Shown: in pieces, positions 12,256-24,800 of the stretch
Numbering within the stretch: the stretch's first letter is position 1
How the letters are laid out: every line of letters begins with the position of its first letter
Origin: Apostichopus japonicus
Taxonomy: Eukaryota; Echinodermata; Holothuroidea; Aspidochirotida; Stichopodidae
NCBI RefSeq assembly: GCF_037975245.1
Contig: NC_092567.1
Span: forward strand, 17,038,376-17,102,375
Length of the DNA stretch: 64,000 bases
Reading direction: 5' to 3'
The notes under the pieces: model-generated
The model's input: the letters and a program-made list of their open reading frames with translations, nothing else
Told to the model about the DNA's origin: nothing
Database searches by the model: none
Translations under genes and position numbers: made by a program

Positions 12256-12764
12256 GGTTATTGAAATTAAGTTTATAATCCTTTTTTTATGACATGTAAA
12301 TTATTGCTGTGCGTTTTGATAGTTCTAACGTGGTTCAAAGGCCTTGGTTTAATTACAGTTTGACATTCATATTGCATATCTGCTGGTTTTTGAAATTAAG
12401 TTTATGATCCTTTTTTATGACATGTAAATTATTGCGGTGCGTTTTGATAGTTCTAACGTGGTTCAAAGGCCTTGGTTTAATTACAGTTTGAATTTCATAT
12501 TGCATATCTGCTGGTTATTGAAATTAAGTTTATGATCCTTTTTTATGACATGTAAATTATTGCTGTGCGTTTTGATAGTTCTAACGTGGTTCAAAGGCCT
12601 TGGTTTAATTACAGTTTGACATTCATATTGCATATCTGCTGGTTTTTGAAATTAAGTTTATGATCCTTTTTTATGACATGTAAATTATTGCGGTGCGTTT
12701 TGATAGTTCTAACGTGGTTCAAAGGCCTTGGTTTAATTACAGTTTGAATTTCATATTGCATATC
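12256..12764 (-). repeat. 128-bp tandem repeat, four units in an A-B-A-B pattern
   Basis: Units begin at 12256, 12385, 12513 and 12641, with spacings 129, 128 and 128. Units 1 and 3 share one variant set (TTGCTGTGCG, GACATTC) and units 2 and 4 another (TTGCGGTGCG, GAATTTC), so a 128-bp duplication diverged and the 256-bp pair was then copied. The units sit just 5' of the CR1-like endonuclease and appear to be a repeated piece of its coding leader. Because 128 is not divisible by 3, the duplication breaks the frame. Confidence 0.9.
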
Positions 12765-12876
12765 ATTATGGTATGTTTCATTATGGTATGTTTCTTTGAC
12801 ATATACTTTATTGACTGAATACTCTTGAGTCTTACCAAGCTCTGATTTTATACAATGCATGAACCAACTGCTTCCA

Positions 12877-13401
12877 TCAATTAAAAGCATTTGGTGGCTC
12901 TGAATGGGGGGAGGGGGCATGGGGGCATCTCCCCCAACTTTCAGTCTTTCCCCCGATTGCCCCCCCCCTCCTAGTTTCCGGAGGTAACATGTGAAAATTG
13001 ACAATTTTAGATATAGTGTCTGAATCACTGTATGTCTTGACAAATCCGCGAATGGAAGTAAGTAACACACCCACCCCCCCCCCCCAAGATCTCGGAGTAT
13101 GGGGGCGCCACTGATCAAAAGTCAGCAAACCCCTAGCAAAGAGGTGACGTCTGATAACCGTCTTGAAGATGGAAACGGTGGAGGATGATTTTAGAGAAAA
13201 GTCCATTCCAAAGACGAAGCGAAATGCTCTGTCACCCCATGAAATGGCTGAATCGTTTCTCATGTATAATCTAACATGTTGCTGAAGACCACATGATGGA
13301 GAACATGAATGAATCGAAGTAGGAATATAGGCGGGAGCCGTACCATTCAAAGACTTGGAAACAATGAGCAAGATTTTGTGAATTATATAGGCTACTGCCA
13401 T
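12877..13401 (-). pseudogene. LINE ORF2 C-terminal fragment (second CR1-like copy)
   Basis: The first 100 or so residues on the minus strand read as the C-terminus of a LINE polymerase: KSLNGTAPAYIPTSI, then SWGDRAFRF, then FKTVIRRHLF. This is the same layout as the C-terminus at 10004-10429 but diverged, so it is a different element. The frame then runs into a poly-G/C insert (about 12900-13110) of the hAT-like GGCGCCA type. The fragment is truncated at both ends. Confidence 0.65.
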
Positions 13402-14266
13402 TCTGTTTACGATATAGCTCGCGTTGCTGCTTGCCAGTTATTTTATATGTATCCTATCGTGCACTTGTCCCATACATAGCAACCACACATTTTGGTGCGT
13501 GAGCTTGTAGCCTATAGCCAGGGCAACCCGAAAATTTCTCGAGGTTTTTACGATTGTTTTCAATGATTTTTTTCTCGAAAATTGCAACCATGCAGTTATA
13601 GTTGATCAATTTGTGTCTTCCATCGCCGTTTTGGAGCAAACAACTTCAACATTTCCCTTCTAAAGAATCATTAAATGCGAGGTGAGCGGGATAAAGGGAT
13701 GAAGCTCGAAAAATTCTACTGCGAAACATTTTTCCCCATACGGCCACAATTTCCATCCGATTTTAAAGTTTCTCATATACTTTTGAAGGTGCTGAGCTGA
13801 GGATCCTGATAATTAGCATAATGCATGAAATTAGCAAGATTCAAGGTGATTTGACCGAAATATTCACTAAGACACTGTGAAATATGCGCAGCATTTCATA
13901 TAACCACCATACACCTAACTCATTTGTTGATGAATTTTGACTGCACATAAAGTGTATGCGAGGGTACCATCAATTGCCAAGTAGGAGGTTTCTGATATAA
14001 AGTTAAATGATGTGGAACTTGCACTATGGACACGCCGATGAATCTATTTATGTACGGGTGTTCACAAGCTTGAACAAATGACTTTTAAACATCCCATGCG
14101 TTATTAATTTTTTTACCAGAGTTCAACGTTGATATCTGGTAAACAAAATAATAACGCATGGGATGTTTTTGAATTCTACCTTCACCGCTTCCATGAGGAT
14201 AGGCACAAATATCTCGGCAAGGAGAATCATATATACAAATTCTTTTAAAACAGCGAATGTGTGTAA
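13402..14266. other. No gene seen; small inverted repeat at 14085-14168
   Basis: No supported ORF. Near 14085-14168 the phrase ACATCCCATGCGTTATT reappears as its reverse complement AATAACGCATGGGATGT about 60 bp later, a short hairpin of the MITE kind. Confidence 0.5.
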
Positions 14267-14542
14267 TTATCCAATCAAAGTGGCAACAAAAGTAATTCCA
14301 AGTGACTGCAGTAGAGCACTGTGATGAGCTCTCTGAGAGTATCCATAAATTTGCTTAAAGCTCCAATCAGCCTTTATTTCATGTCTTCCTTTCCAATCAC
14401 GAAGATACCCAAAGTAATCTGCTGTAATGACTGATACACAAACTATCACTGAAAGGAACAATAAACCCGTTAGTCGAAATTCGTAATTTCGTGGAATAGG
14501 CCCCTGTGGTAAAACATATACAACCTTGGCGGTCCCCGACAC
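14267..14542 (-). CDS. Candidate exon of a small membrane protein
   Basis: About 91 codons are open on the minus strand. They begin after an upstream TGA with no ATG in frame, and TTTCCTAAAG just upstream could be a splice acceptor, so this would be an internal or last exon. The predicted peptide has a hydrophobic segment, LTGLLFLSVIVCVSVI (about residues 24-39), and a second one starting at LGITFVATLIG before the stop. The stretch between is polar, with RDWKGRHE. The composition looks protein-like, but I recognise no family. It may also be chance. Confidence 0.3.
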   Translation of the reverse strand: MSGTAKVVYVLPQGPIPRNYEFRLTGLLFLSVIVCVSVITADYFGYLRDWKGRHEIKADWSFKQIYGYSQRAHHSALLQSLGITFVATLIG

Positions 14543-15262
14543 TTTAGGAAACTTGACGGTTGATCACCATTCTTCTCCAAAACTAGAGAAGATTGAGTGG
14601 TGTAATTTTGGCTGAATTACTTTTCATAGATGAGGTATCGAATGATGGCATTCGTTTTCGATATCATTGATGTTTATTTTTTTCAAATATCTCAAAGGCT
14701 GATCGGAGCTTGTGGACATTAATTTTAGGTGTTTCAAGTTTATTTCTACTTCCAAAAACAAATGAATATACAGTCTGTATGAAATGCATGAATTGACAAT
14801 TATTACAAATGAGTAGCGATCACTCTGACTATTGTATATTTGGACAACTAAAAGAAAGTAGAAGAACCAGAAATAATTTGTGAGACTTTTCCGAGTTTGG
14901 TCCGTGGGATGCGGAAATCATAACGCGAAATCGTGAATCTCCCGGATCTCCTCAGGCCACCAGAAAGCCCTTCGTGAGAGGTGTTCGGCTCCATAGGGGC
15001 CCTCTGAACTTCCACTTCATTGAAGACAAATAAGTGTGTGTGTGTGTGAGGGCCAAATGGTCAATTACTCTCCACTGTGTGTTAAATTCAGCACGATAGC
15101 AATTTGGCCCTATAACAGTCGTAAAATTAAAGGGGAACTCCTTCCGCACTACAGGATAATGCCCTCAGGCAATATCGGGGCAGCTTGTGGGGGGGGGGGG
15201 GGGGTCATTAACGAAGTTTATTGCTCGGTAATAAAACTGCAAAGATGTGAACTGGATTCATA

Positions 15263-15579
15263 ATGGCGGCCAAAGAACGTCATGGAGAGAATACGTTTTC
15301 GGTTGTTATTGTCCACTCCCAAGAAAACGAAAGAGAGGAGAAGACACAGATTAGTTGCTAATTAATCTAAGGGTGTTTGTTTTGATAGAAGAAAGCGCTT
15401 ATGATTCTCACTTGGGTATGTTTATTGATAGAACATCTTTTTATAACTTTATTTTATCGGGTTTCATAGATGGACACCAGTATTACGAATTCATGGATTA
15501 CTTAAAGCATGCCGGAAACGAGTATGATAATCATGACGTGTGGATTTTGCTATTTCTCGCTAATATTTTGAACATGTGA
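15263..15579 (+). CDS. Candidate two-part coding region, unknown
   Basis: An ATG at 15263 opens 32 codons (MAAKERHGENTFSVVIVHSQ and on) to a TAA at 15359. A second frame then runs to a TGA at 15577-15579 with residues such as YDSHLGMFIDRTSFYNF and YYEFMDYLKHAGNEYDNHD. The second block follows a plausible acceptor, TTTGTTTTGATAG, ending at 15388. I see no matching GT donor between them, so this could be a frameshifted gene, two exons with an unusual join, or chance. No family recognised. Confidence 0.25.
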
Positions 15580-15811
15580 TTTCCAATTGAACTTTTCATC
15601 AATCATTTACTCCTAACAACAGTCAAAGGATCAGTGATTCCTTGCCACAGCCTTTGAGCCTAATCAAACACGATAGGGACCGTGTACTCGCTATGATGAG
15701 CACACACACAAAGTATGAGCTCCATTGAAGTTTTTCCCATGAAGTTATGGTGATTTACGGGTTCTCCCTGTTCGATCTGCTTCTGGTTTACCTTCATCAT
15801 TTCCACCACAT

Positions 15812-17160
15812 TTAATTACAGCACCGCTTGTAAAATTGACCTATGATGACCCCTGGTGACCTCTGAGCGACCTTCAAAATGTTCACAACCCAATATTCAC
15901 CAAATGTAATGACCTTCATGTCAATATACCAATGTTCATTGATTTGACCTTTGATGACCCCTGATGACCTCTGAATGATCTGCAAAGTTTTCACCGCTTA
16001 ATATTTACTGTTTGTAACTGGTTTTCATTTTTATACAGCATTGTTTAGCGATTGGACCTTCAATGACCCCCAATGACCGCTGAATGACCTTCAAAATTTC
16101 TGCGACTCAATGTTTACTATATTTACCGAGTTTCATATTGATACAACATTGTCTAGTAATTTGACCTTCAATGAACCCTGGTGACCTCTGCATGCCCTTC
16201 AAAATTGTTGTCACTCGATGTCCACCATACGTACCAAGTTTCATTTAAACCGAGATGCTGAGAAAATTTAGCGTAAATTATGCAGATTACCCACCTATTT
16301 AGCATATATCGTGCTCAAAATCTAATCAGTTAGAGAACTCATATAGCTATAGGCCTCCAGCTTCTCACCAAATTTCATTGTCATACCTATTGCGGCTCAT
16401 GGGATATATTTGACGTCTGCTGACCTCAGGTGACCGTTGACCTCCACTAAAAACAATAGGAACCGCGTGCTAACTATGAAGATCACACGTACTAATTTTG
16501 AGCTTAATTGAAGATTCCCATTTCAAGTTATGGTGATAACAAGGTTGTCACTATTTGACCTCTGCTGACCCCAGATGACGTTTGATTTCGACCAATAACA
16601 CCCAAATCTACCACCCAAGTATGATAATGAACGGACCTTGCGTTGTTGACTTAGAGTGATTCCGAGCGGCGTCACACACACACACACACAGGTCGACTTT
16701 GCATTCAGTTCGAGGACTTCATTGTTATTTTCTTTGTACCTGTTTCCTGAGCCCTAACTTTAACAACAGACTCTCTGTTGTTAAACTTTCGAGGAAAATC
16801 TATTCAATTTACCTTCGAGGACTTTTCATGTCCTCGATCGCATCGCAAACAAACTCACACACACACACACACAAAATCATCAGTTTGGTCTTTGGAATAT
16901 TTGAAAAGAATTTGTTGCTGTTAAGCCAATGTCTATGTTTCCAAATTCATTTGTGTCATCATTTAGGGTATTTCGAAGGGGTTCATTTTTCAATAATACC
17001 GTAGTGTCATCGGCAAGTAAAGAGAAGGTCGATTTATTGGTTGAACGATGAATATTATTTAATGTATAATGTAAAATAATAAAATAACAGATAAATTAAT
17101 AGATAGAGAGTAGGTTCACAATAGCTCACCCAGCACAATGCTGGTGTGAGCTAAAATTGA
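15812..17160 (-). repeat. GACCT-rich dispersed repeat with terminal hairpin
   Basis: Four or more diverged, roughly 120-bp internal repeats carry TGACCTTCAATGACCCCTG-type phrases between 15840 and 16260, with further TGACCTC phrases to 16600. At about 17125-17155 the hairpin GCTCACCCAGCA...TGCTGGTGTGAGC marks the end, matching the start of the copy at 47798. Short (CA)n runs lie at about 16674 and 16858. Non-coding. Confidence 0.6.
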
Positions 17161-18154
17161 ATAACCTCTTTCTGTGTCATTATCATTTAATACACCCAGT
17201 CATTATTTCGAAGGGTGGCGATACTTCGCAAACGATATGTTTGAAGACATTTTGTTTAGATTTGGATTCAACTTTGTTGCATGTAGGCTAACACAAAAAA
17301 TGGATAATGGTCCGAAATATCAGCCACGCGATGACACCACTATTGTTAGAATCAGCTCCAGGGTTATATCAATAAGGGAAGAGGTGGTGTTAGTGCCTCT
17401 CGTGCAGTGGCGGCGCCACGGGGGGGGGGGGGGGGGAATTGCCCTCCACTTTCAAGAGACAAAAAAAAAAAATCTAAAATCGTCTAAAAAACGTGTTTGA
17501 GCGATAGTATTTTGTAGGGGATGGGGTCCAATTTTGTCCACCCCCACACAATTTTCTTTGTTTCCCCACTTTCCAAAGGCTGATGCCGCCTCTGCTCTCG
17601 TGGGTTCGTTAATAAGTTGTGAAAGGGAATACAGTGACAGGACATTACCGAAACACTGTATATCATGCATCCTATCAATCTTCCGTAGTTCATCAACTCA
17701 AAGCAAGACGGTCTAAAGGCTAACCCATACGGTAGCACACACACATACATTTTTAAAGCTCTAAAATCTACATGGTTTGCAATAGCGATGTACAATCATA
17801 ATGGTAAGCTGAATTTAAGAAGTCTTCAAAGTGACTTAAACTGTGCAGGCGAAGGAGAATTCCAAATAGAGAAGGGAAGACTATTCAACAGCATGGGCCC
17901 GGCTGATGGGCCCGGCACGATCGCCATAGGTTACCGTGCAGTGTAGTTTTGGGAACAGAGGGAGTAAGCGTATTGCCAGAACGAGAAGGCGTAACGAGTA
18001 TTGACTGAAAAAGACAGATCTTTGGACTGCAACGAGTCATAACAATCCACAACTAACATAGCCGCGCTGTTATGCAGATATTGCAGTCTCTGAATCAAAT
18101 CACTGGTATAGCATAGAGCAAGCTATTGCAGTGATCTAAGTGGCAATATATATG

Positions 18155-18212
<58 letters not shown>

Positions 18213-18720
18213 CACTATCTGACTGTCATGGCTGAGAGCGATCGATGTCGGGGTAGGCCTACGACACGTTTTACTGTTATCTAAACAACCATGACACGTC
18301 GACGTTACCAGCACATTTTGCAACTCAAAGTTTCACGCGAAAATAGTCCGCAAAACCATGTGTATACTTTTATGAAATACTGCCCCAGTCCTGACAGTAC
18401 TTCTAATTCTATAGGCCTTGGGGCCAATGTGCGCCTCTGAACAAAACTTTTCCCATTGGCTGAGGCTAAGTTGCTAACGCTAACCCTATTCCAGACAGTG
18501 ATTACCACCAATAGGAAACGATTCGATCGGCCAATGAGAAAGCACTTTGTTGGAGGTGCACATAAACTGAACTCTTGAACACCCCCGGAATAGAGACCAC
18601 CCTTCAAAACGAGCACGCGCAAAGATGTTAAGAATCCATCTTTTCACGCCCCGCGTGGTATATTCCGAGGTAAGCCAGATGTCATGTGGGGATCACATGC
18701 ATATTTGGGTTCGAATGTGG
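17161..18720. other. No gene seen; poly-G hAT-like end and (TA)n
   Basis: A hAT-like end, AGTGGCGGCGCCACGGGG followed by a poly-G run, lies at 17405-17436. A (TA)n tract of about 60 bp lies at 18145-18210. Short open stretches do not look coding. Confidence 0.5.
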
Positions 18721-18721
18721 G

Positions 18722-18728
18722 TATAAAG
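18722..18728 (+). promoter_or_regulatory. TATA box of the secreted peptide gene
   Basis: TATAAAG lies 108 bp upstream of the ATG at 18830. A transcription start about 25-30 bp downstream (near 18750) would give a 5' UTR of about 80 nt. A consensus TATA box at this spacing is an independent sign that the tiny first coding exon is real. Confidence 0.6.
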
Positions 18729-18829
18729 CTTGGAACCAGGAGCGAGAAACTCACACATCTACCAAGAGCCTCAAACGAATAACAGTTGTCATCGCAATCA
18801 CCGCTGATATCTCACCACTCTCCACTATC

Positions 18830-21800
18830 ATGTTCGGTAAGTTTGGTATATTCAAATTTATATACTCCATGGTGGAAATTAGTGATAGAGGTAAAGATTG
18901 AGTACTTTCTGAACTGCATAACGATATTAAGTTTGATACCGTATGATACGAGATACTGGTATTCAAGTTCCAAATTCATTTATATACTCCCAAACATAAA
19001 CTTAGAGTCAGTTTGAATTGCCTTAATTAAACAAATTACTAAGCAATCATTCCAATCACATAACAAACATGAGGTAGAAGAATCAGAAATAAGGTATTTT
19101 TTCTGAGTCTAGTCCCGGGATATGTATATATATATATGCAGAAGCATATATACACAAATAGTATAGTTAGAAGTAATATTAGTGATAACCAACAGAAATA
19201 AAAGGAGAAGGCACACAAATTGTTCGTTCAGTGCAGCAGGTCCTAAACTCTGGAATTCTCTACCTCATCACTTGAGAAATATCACATATATTGACACTTT
19301 TAAGAAGCATTTGAAAACTTATCTTTTTAAGCTTGAGTATGGGCATTAATCTCATTCGTTGTTTTATTCACATTACTGTGCCCATTTTCATGTATATTTA
19401 TATATTTTTGTTCTTTATTGTGGTTTATAACCCTGTCTTATATCATTTTTTTTACTTTTATTGCTGTTGTTATTACTTTTAGGTTTCTTAAGTTTGGTAA
19501 TTTTATATTCCAGGTATTGGTTCTTTTGTACAGTGCTCTTGAGCATGTTTCATTTCATGATAACAGCACTTTAATATATGGTATTTATATTATGATATAT
19601 ATTGTATAATTGCTGAGAAAATATTGATCCCAAAGGCTTATAATTTGATAGAATTGTAGAAGATTGTTCCCACTGTTCTCCACCTTTTTACAGTTAGGGT
19701 GCACATTTTAAAGGTGTTTCCTCATTGTTTGTTCGTATTGTATACATACATACATAAATGCATATGTGTATTTGTACAGCGCTTCTCCAAAAAGATCGAA
19801 GCGCTTGAACAACAGCTTAACGAATAGGGGGGAAAAGAGTAACTAAGTAACTTAGAATAGAAAGGATTTTAGATGATTTTTGAAGGTGTAGAATTGATTG
19901 TAGTTATTGTTAGGATTAGGATCTAGGTCAGGGATTAGGGTTAGCGTTAGCCAGTAGGGGTGGGGGTTATTATAAAAATGTGCGTATCGTCACTGGGTTT
20001 ACAATTTGAAAACATTATATCCGTTACGTTTACTTGTAATAACGCTAGAATTTGCATGTTGGGATGAAAACAGTTTCCGGGGTCATCGGGAAATTGCTGC
20101 TATTGTTGCTCCTTCCTCGTCAATGTTGAAATTCATGGTGCTAGTGAAGGTGATCTGATTATCTCATAGTTATTATACAAAATAAAATTGTTAGCAAACT
20201 GCTTATCCACTAGAGAGCCTGTGTAGGAGAATGTGTAAAAGTAAGTTGGTCTGACGTTTCGATCCTAGAAGGATCTTCTTCAAAGGCTAAATGACACTTA
20301 CACAGTTATTATGTATGAATATTTTCGCCATCGAACACCGATTCGATCCTTTTGAAGCTTGAGTTTGGTGAGTGTACCTTGAGTCGGTCACTGCGTATAA
20401 AAGTATCATCAGCGATGAGCTTTCGCGCGTCTTGATTTAAATATGCCCAATTCAATCAAAACATCTCACGCGTGTTGAAAACGCGCTTCCACGCGTTTGG
20501 ATATGGCCTTGTGGACGATTTTTTTGAAAATGCACCTAATTTTGTTAAAGTGTAGCGACATCCTCAAGAAAATGCTTTGAAATAAGGCCGGACTTTACTT
20601 TTTGCAGGAAGAAAAACAAGTGATGGGTAGTAGAACAGTTTGCTCTTCCATAGGACTGCTCTTATAAATATTTCTGAATAGTGTTTCCTATGCAGTGGGA
20701 TATTCCTGGAGTGACTGACTCAAAGTCACGCTTAGTGAAATTGCACAAAAATCATTTGGGAAAATGACTAATCAACTTGTCAGATAAAGAAGAGAACACA
20801 TTTTCGAACATGTTTGTCTGAGTTTTATCAGTTTTCACTTTTCAATATATCTTCTGAGCCCTGAAAGTTCCTTAGGTGACCGACTCATGGTACCACAATG
20901 CTACCAATAATTCGTCCCTTGTTTCACGCACTGACGAATATGCAAATTATTTTATTTTGTTTTACGTAGTGACGAATGTTTTTAAAACATTTATATGCCC
21001 TTAAAATTGTTCTACATCCTTTAAATTTGAAACGTCTATAAACTTTAATTTGTTTTCTGTAACATAAATCTATAGAAACTGCTTAAAAGGTATTATTTGT
21101 GATCAAAGATTCAGTTGCAAAGCAGTGAATTGATTTGGATCGTGATAAATAACTTTCTAACATTCGTCAGTACGCGAAACAAGGGACGAATTATATTGAA
21201 TGTGTATTCCAGGTAGGGATGCTTATCAATAAACAATCCGAGAAACTTTGTAACATAAGAGGGCGTGATTTTCAAGAGCTGTATGAGCTGTCCCGAGCGC
21301 GACCATTTTTTTCCTAGTACGCTGGCGCGAAATTTACTAATTGGCCAGTCACATTTGTGGAATCCAGTTTCCCCAAAACCCAATTATCCAACAATTGTAT
21401 CTAGTTTTGACCAAAGAATATGAAAGAACCTATTTGATTACGCCTGTGGAGCTATCCCTAACCTGTTTACTGAACCCAAACCCTGATTTTAAATCGAATT
21501 TAGGAAAATCCTGAGAAAGAATTTCGCGCTAGCGTACTAGGAAAAATAAAATAGCGTTCCGAGTTGGGTGCTGGGTTGCCTGGGCAATGCCTGCCGGGTC
21601 GCGAATTTTTTTTCCCAAACAGGTTTGCAAGTGTGTGTAAATAGTCGTTCATGATTGGTCGGAAAAGTTACGTCATCACCATAGAAACCTTCACTTCGAG
21701 GTTCTGCATCCGTTTGTTGCAACGAAGATATACCCGTTCATAATTACCCGTAGCTTTTCGTACATATATTTAGATATGTTTAGAATTGGTTTAGACATAT

Positions 21801-24800
21801 TTAGCACACTAGTATTGTATGATCTACTTTGATCGAAGTTTTCTGTGAAGGCATTAATCGATAACATCGCACAGTGAAAGTTTCGTACAGGGTACATCAC
21901 ACATGCGCTGTAGGCCTATACGTATAATAACTCTGTAAACAGTGCAGTGACGGATATATATCATACTATACACTATACTGCTTTTGCGTATATTCACTCA
22001 AGACTCGTGAACTCGCGTCGTGAAGTTGCTTTTAGTGTAGGCCTACCCATTCCACGAAACGAATTCTGATTTCAATACAACGGCTCACGAATCGTTGATA
22101 ACGTAAGCACGAACCAAATAGAATGTAGCGTATGTATCATAAGTGCAGGTCAACACGCAATCCAAGCATTAAAAGTAAAGTTAGGGCGTTTGAAGGGAAA
22201 CCCCGTAACTAGACTCAATCAAGTGTCAGTGTGTAACTCAGTATAAGTCGTCGAACTTCCAAGCGATGGTTATTATTTATAGTGACGTCACGAGCAATCT
22301 GATTGGCTGAAAACTCCGTAATTGCAAACCTGTTTGGGAACAAAAAATCGCTGCCGGGTCAACTCGAGCGACCTCGATGTCCAACGCGTGAATGCGTGAG
22401 GTGGGTTCGACCTCGATGTCCAACGCGTGAATGCGTGAGGTGGGTTCGACCTCGATGTCCAACGCGTGAATGTGTGGGGTGGGTTCGACCTCGATGTCCA
22501 ACGCGTGAATGTGTGAGGTGGGTTCGACCTCGATGTCAAAACGCGTGAATGTGTGAGGTGGGTTCGACCTCGATGTCCAACGCGTGAATGAGTGAGGTGG
22601 GTTCGACCTCGATCTCCAACGCGTGAATGTGTGAGGTGGGTTCGACCTCGATGTCAAAACGCGTGAATGTGTAAGGTGGCTTCGACCTCGATCTCCAACG
22701 CGTGAATGCGTGAGGTGGGTTCGACCTCGATGTCCAACGCGTGAATGTGTGAGGTGGGTTCGACCTCGATCTCCAACGCGTGAATGTGTGAGGTGGGTTC
22801 GACCTCGATCTCCAACGCGTGAATGCGTGAGGTGGCTTCGACCTCGATGTCCAACGCGTGAATGTGTGAGGTGGGTTCGACCTCGATGTCAAAACGCGTG
22901 AATGTGTGAGGTGGGTTCGACCTCGATGTCCAACGCGTGAATGTGTGAGGTGGGTTCGACCTCGATCTCCAACGCGTGAATGTGTGAGGTGGGTTCGACC
23001 TCGATCTCCAACGCGTGAATGTGTGAGGTGGGTTCGACCTCGATGTCCAACGCGTGAATGAGTGAGGTGGGTTCGACCTCGATCTCCAACGCGTGAATGC
23101 GTGAGGTGGGTTCGACCTCGATGTCCAACGCGTGAATGAGTGAGGTGGGTTCGACCTCGATCTCCAACGCGTGAATGTGTGAGGTGGGTTCGACCTCGAT
23201 GTCAAAACGCGTGAATGTGTAAGGTGGGTTCGACCTCGATCTCCAACGCGTGAATGCGTGAGGTGGGTTCGACCTCGATGTCCAACGCGTGAATGTGTGA
23301 GGTGGGTTCGACCTCGATCTCCAACGCGTGAATGTGTGAGGTGGGTTCGACCTCGATCTCCAACGCGTGAATGCGTGAGGTGGGTTCGACCTCGATGTCC
23401 AACGCGTGAATGTGTGAGGTGGGTTCGACCTCGATGTCAAAACGCGTGAATGTGTGGGGTGGGTTCGACCTCGATGTCCAACGCGTGAATGTGTGAGGTG
23501 GGTTCGACCTCGATGTCAAAACGCGTGAATGTGTGAGGTGGGTTCGACCTCGATGTCCAACGCGTGAATGAGTGAGGTGGGTTCGACCTCGATCTCCAAC
23601 GCGTGAATGTGTGAGGTGGGTTCGACCTCGATGTCAAAACGCGTGAATGTGTAAGGTGGCTTCGACCTCGATCTCCAACGCGTGAATGCGTGAGGTGGGT
23701 TCGACCTCGATGTCCAACGCGTGAATGTGTGAGGTGGGTTCGACCTCGATCTCCAACGCGTGAATGTGTGAGGTGGGTTCGACCTCGATCTCCAACGCGT
23801 GAATGCGTGAGGTGGCTTCGACCTCGATGTCCAACGCGTGAATGTGTGAGGTGGGTTCGACCTCGATGTCAAAACGCGTGAATGTGTGAGGTGGGTTCGA
23901 CCTCGATGTCCAACGCGTGAATGTGTGAGGTGGGTTCGACCTCGATCTCCAACGCGTGAATGTGTGAGGTGGGTTCGACCTCGATCTCCAACGCGTGAAT
24001 GTGTGAGGTGGGTTCGACCTCGATCTCCAACGCGTGAATGCGTGAGGTGGCTTCGACCTCGATGTCCAACGCGTGAATGCGTGAGGTGGGTTCGACCTCG
24101 ATGTCCAACGCGTGAATGAGTGAGGTGGGTTCGACCTCGATCTCCAACGCGTGAATGCGTGAGGTGGGTTCGACCTCGATGTCCAACGCGTGAATGAGTG
24201 AGGTGGGTTCGACCTCGATCTCCAACGCGTGAATGTGTGAGGTGGGTTCGACCTCGATGTCAAAACGCGTGAATGTGTAAGGTGGGTTCGACCTCGATCT
24301 CCAACGCGTGAATGTGTGAGGTGGGTTCGACCTCGATGTCCAACGCGTGAATGTGTGAGGTGGGTTCGACCTCGATCTCCAACGCGTGAATGAGTGAGGT
24401 GGGTTCGACCTCGATCTCCAACGCGTGAATGCGTGAGGTGGCTTCGACCTCGATGTCCAACGCGTGAATGTGTGAGGTGGGTTCGACCTCGATGTCAAAA
24501 CGCGTGAATGTGTGAGGTGGGTTCGACCTCGATGTCCAACGCGTGAATGTGTGAGGTGGGTTCGACCTCGATCTCCAACGCGTGAATGTGTGAGGTGGGT
24601 TCGACCTCGATCTCCAACGCGTGAATGTGTGAGGTGGGTTCGACCTCGATCTCCAACGCGTGAATGCGTGAGGTGGGTTCGACCTCGATGTCCAACGCGT
24701 GAATGCGTGAGGTGGGTTCGAGGGGAAATATATCCGTGTGCTTTCCTTCATCTATATTGTAGAACGCACTGCGCCATGCTTAAAAAAAAACATACGTCTC

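Larger units (their letters stand above)
9660..12800 (-). mobile_element. CR1-like LINE, internally deleted
   Basis: Reading on the minus strand from about 12.8 kb, the order is a 128-bp tandem repeat region, an APE endonuclease, a linker, a deleted reverse transcriptase, the RT C-terminus, and a 3' UTR with the sequence GGCGCTATAGAAATTTTG near 9710 and a tail resembling (AAAT)n near 9690. The element is 5'-incomplete or rearranged and its RT is crippled by two internal deletions. Confidence 0.8.

Noticed and set aside
22368-24721. Resemblance to a CRISPR array
   Set aside because: There are no unique spacers; units are contiguous tandem copies in a eukaryotic context with no cas genes.
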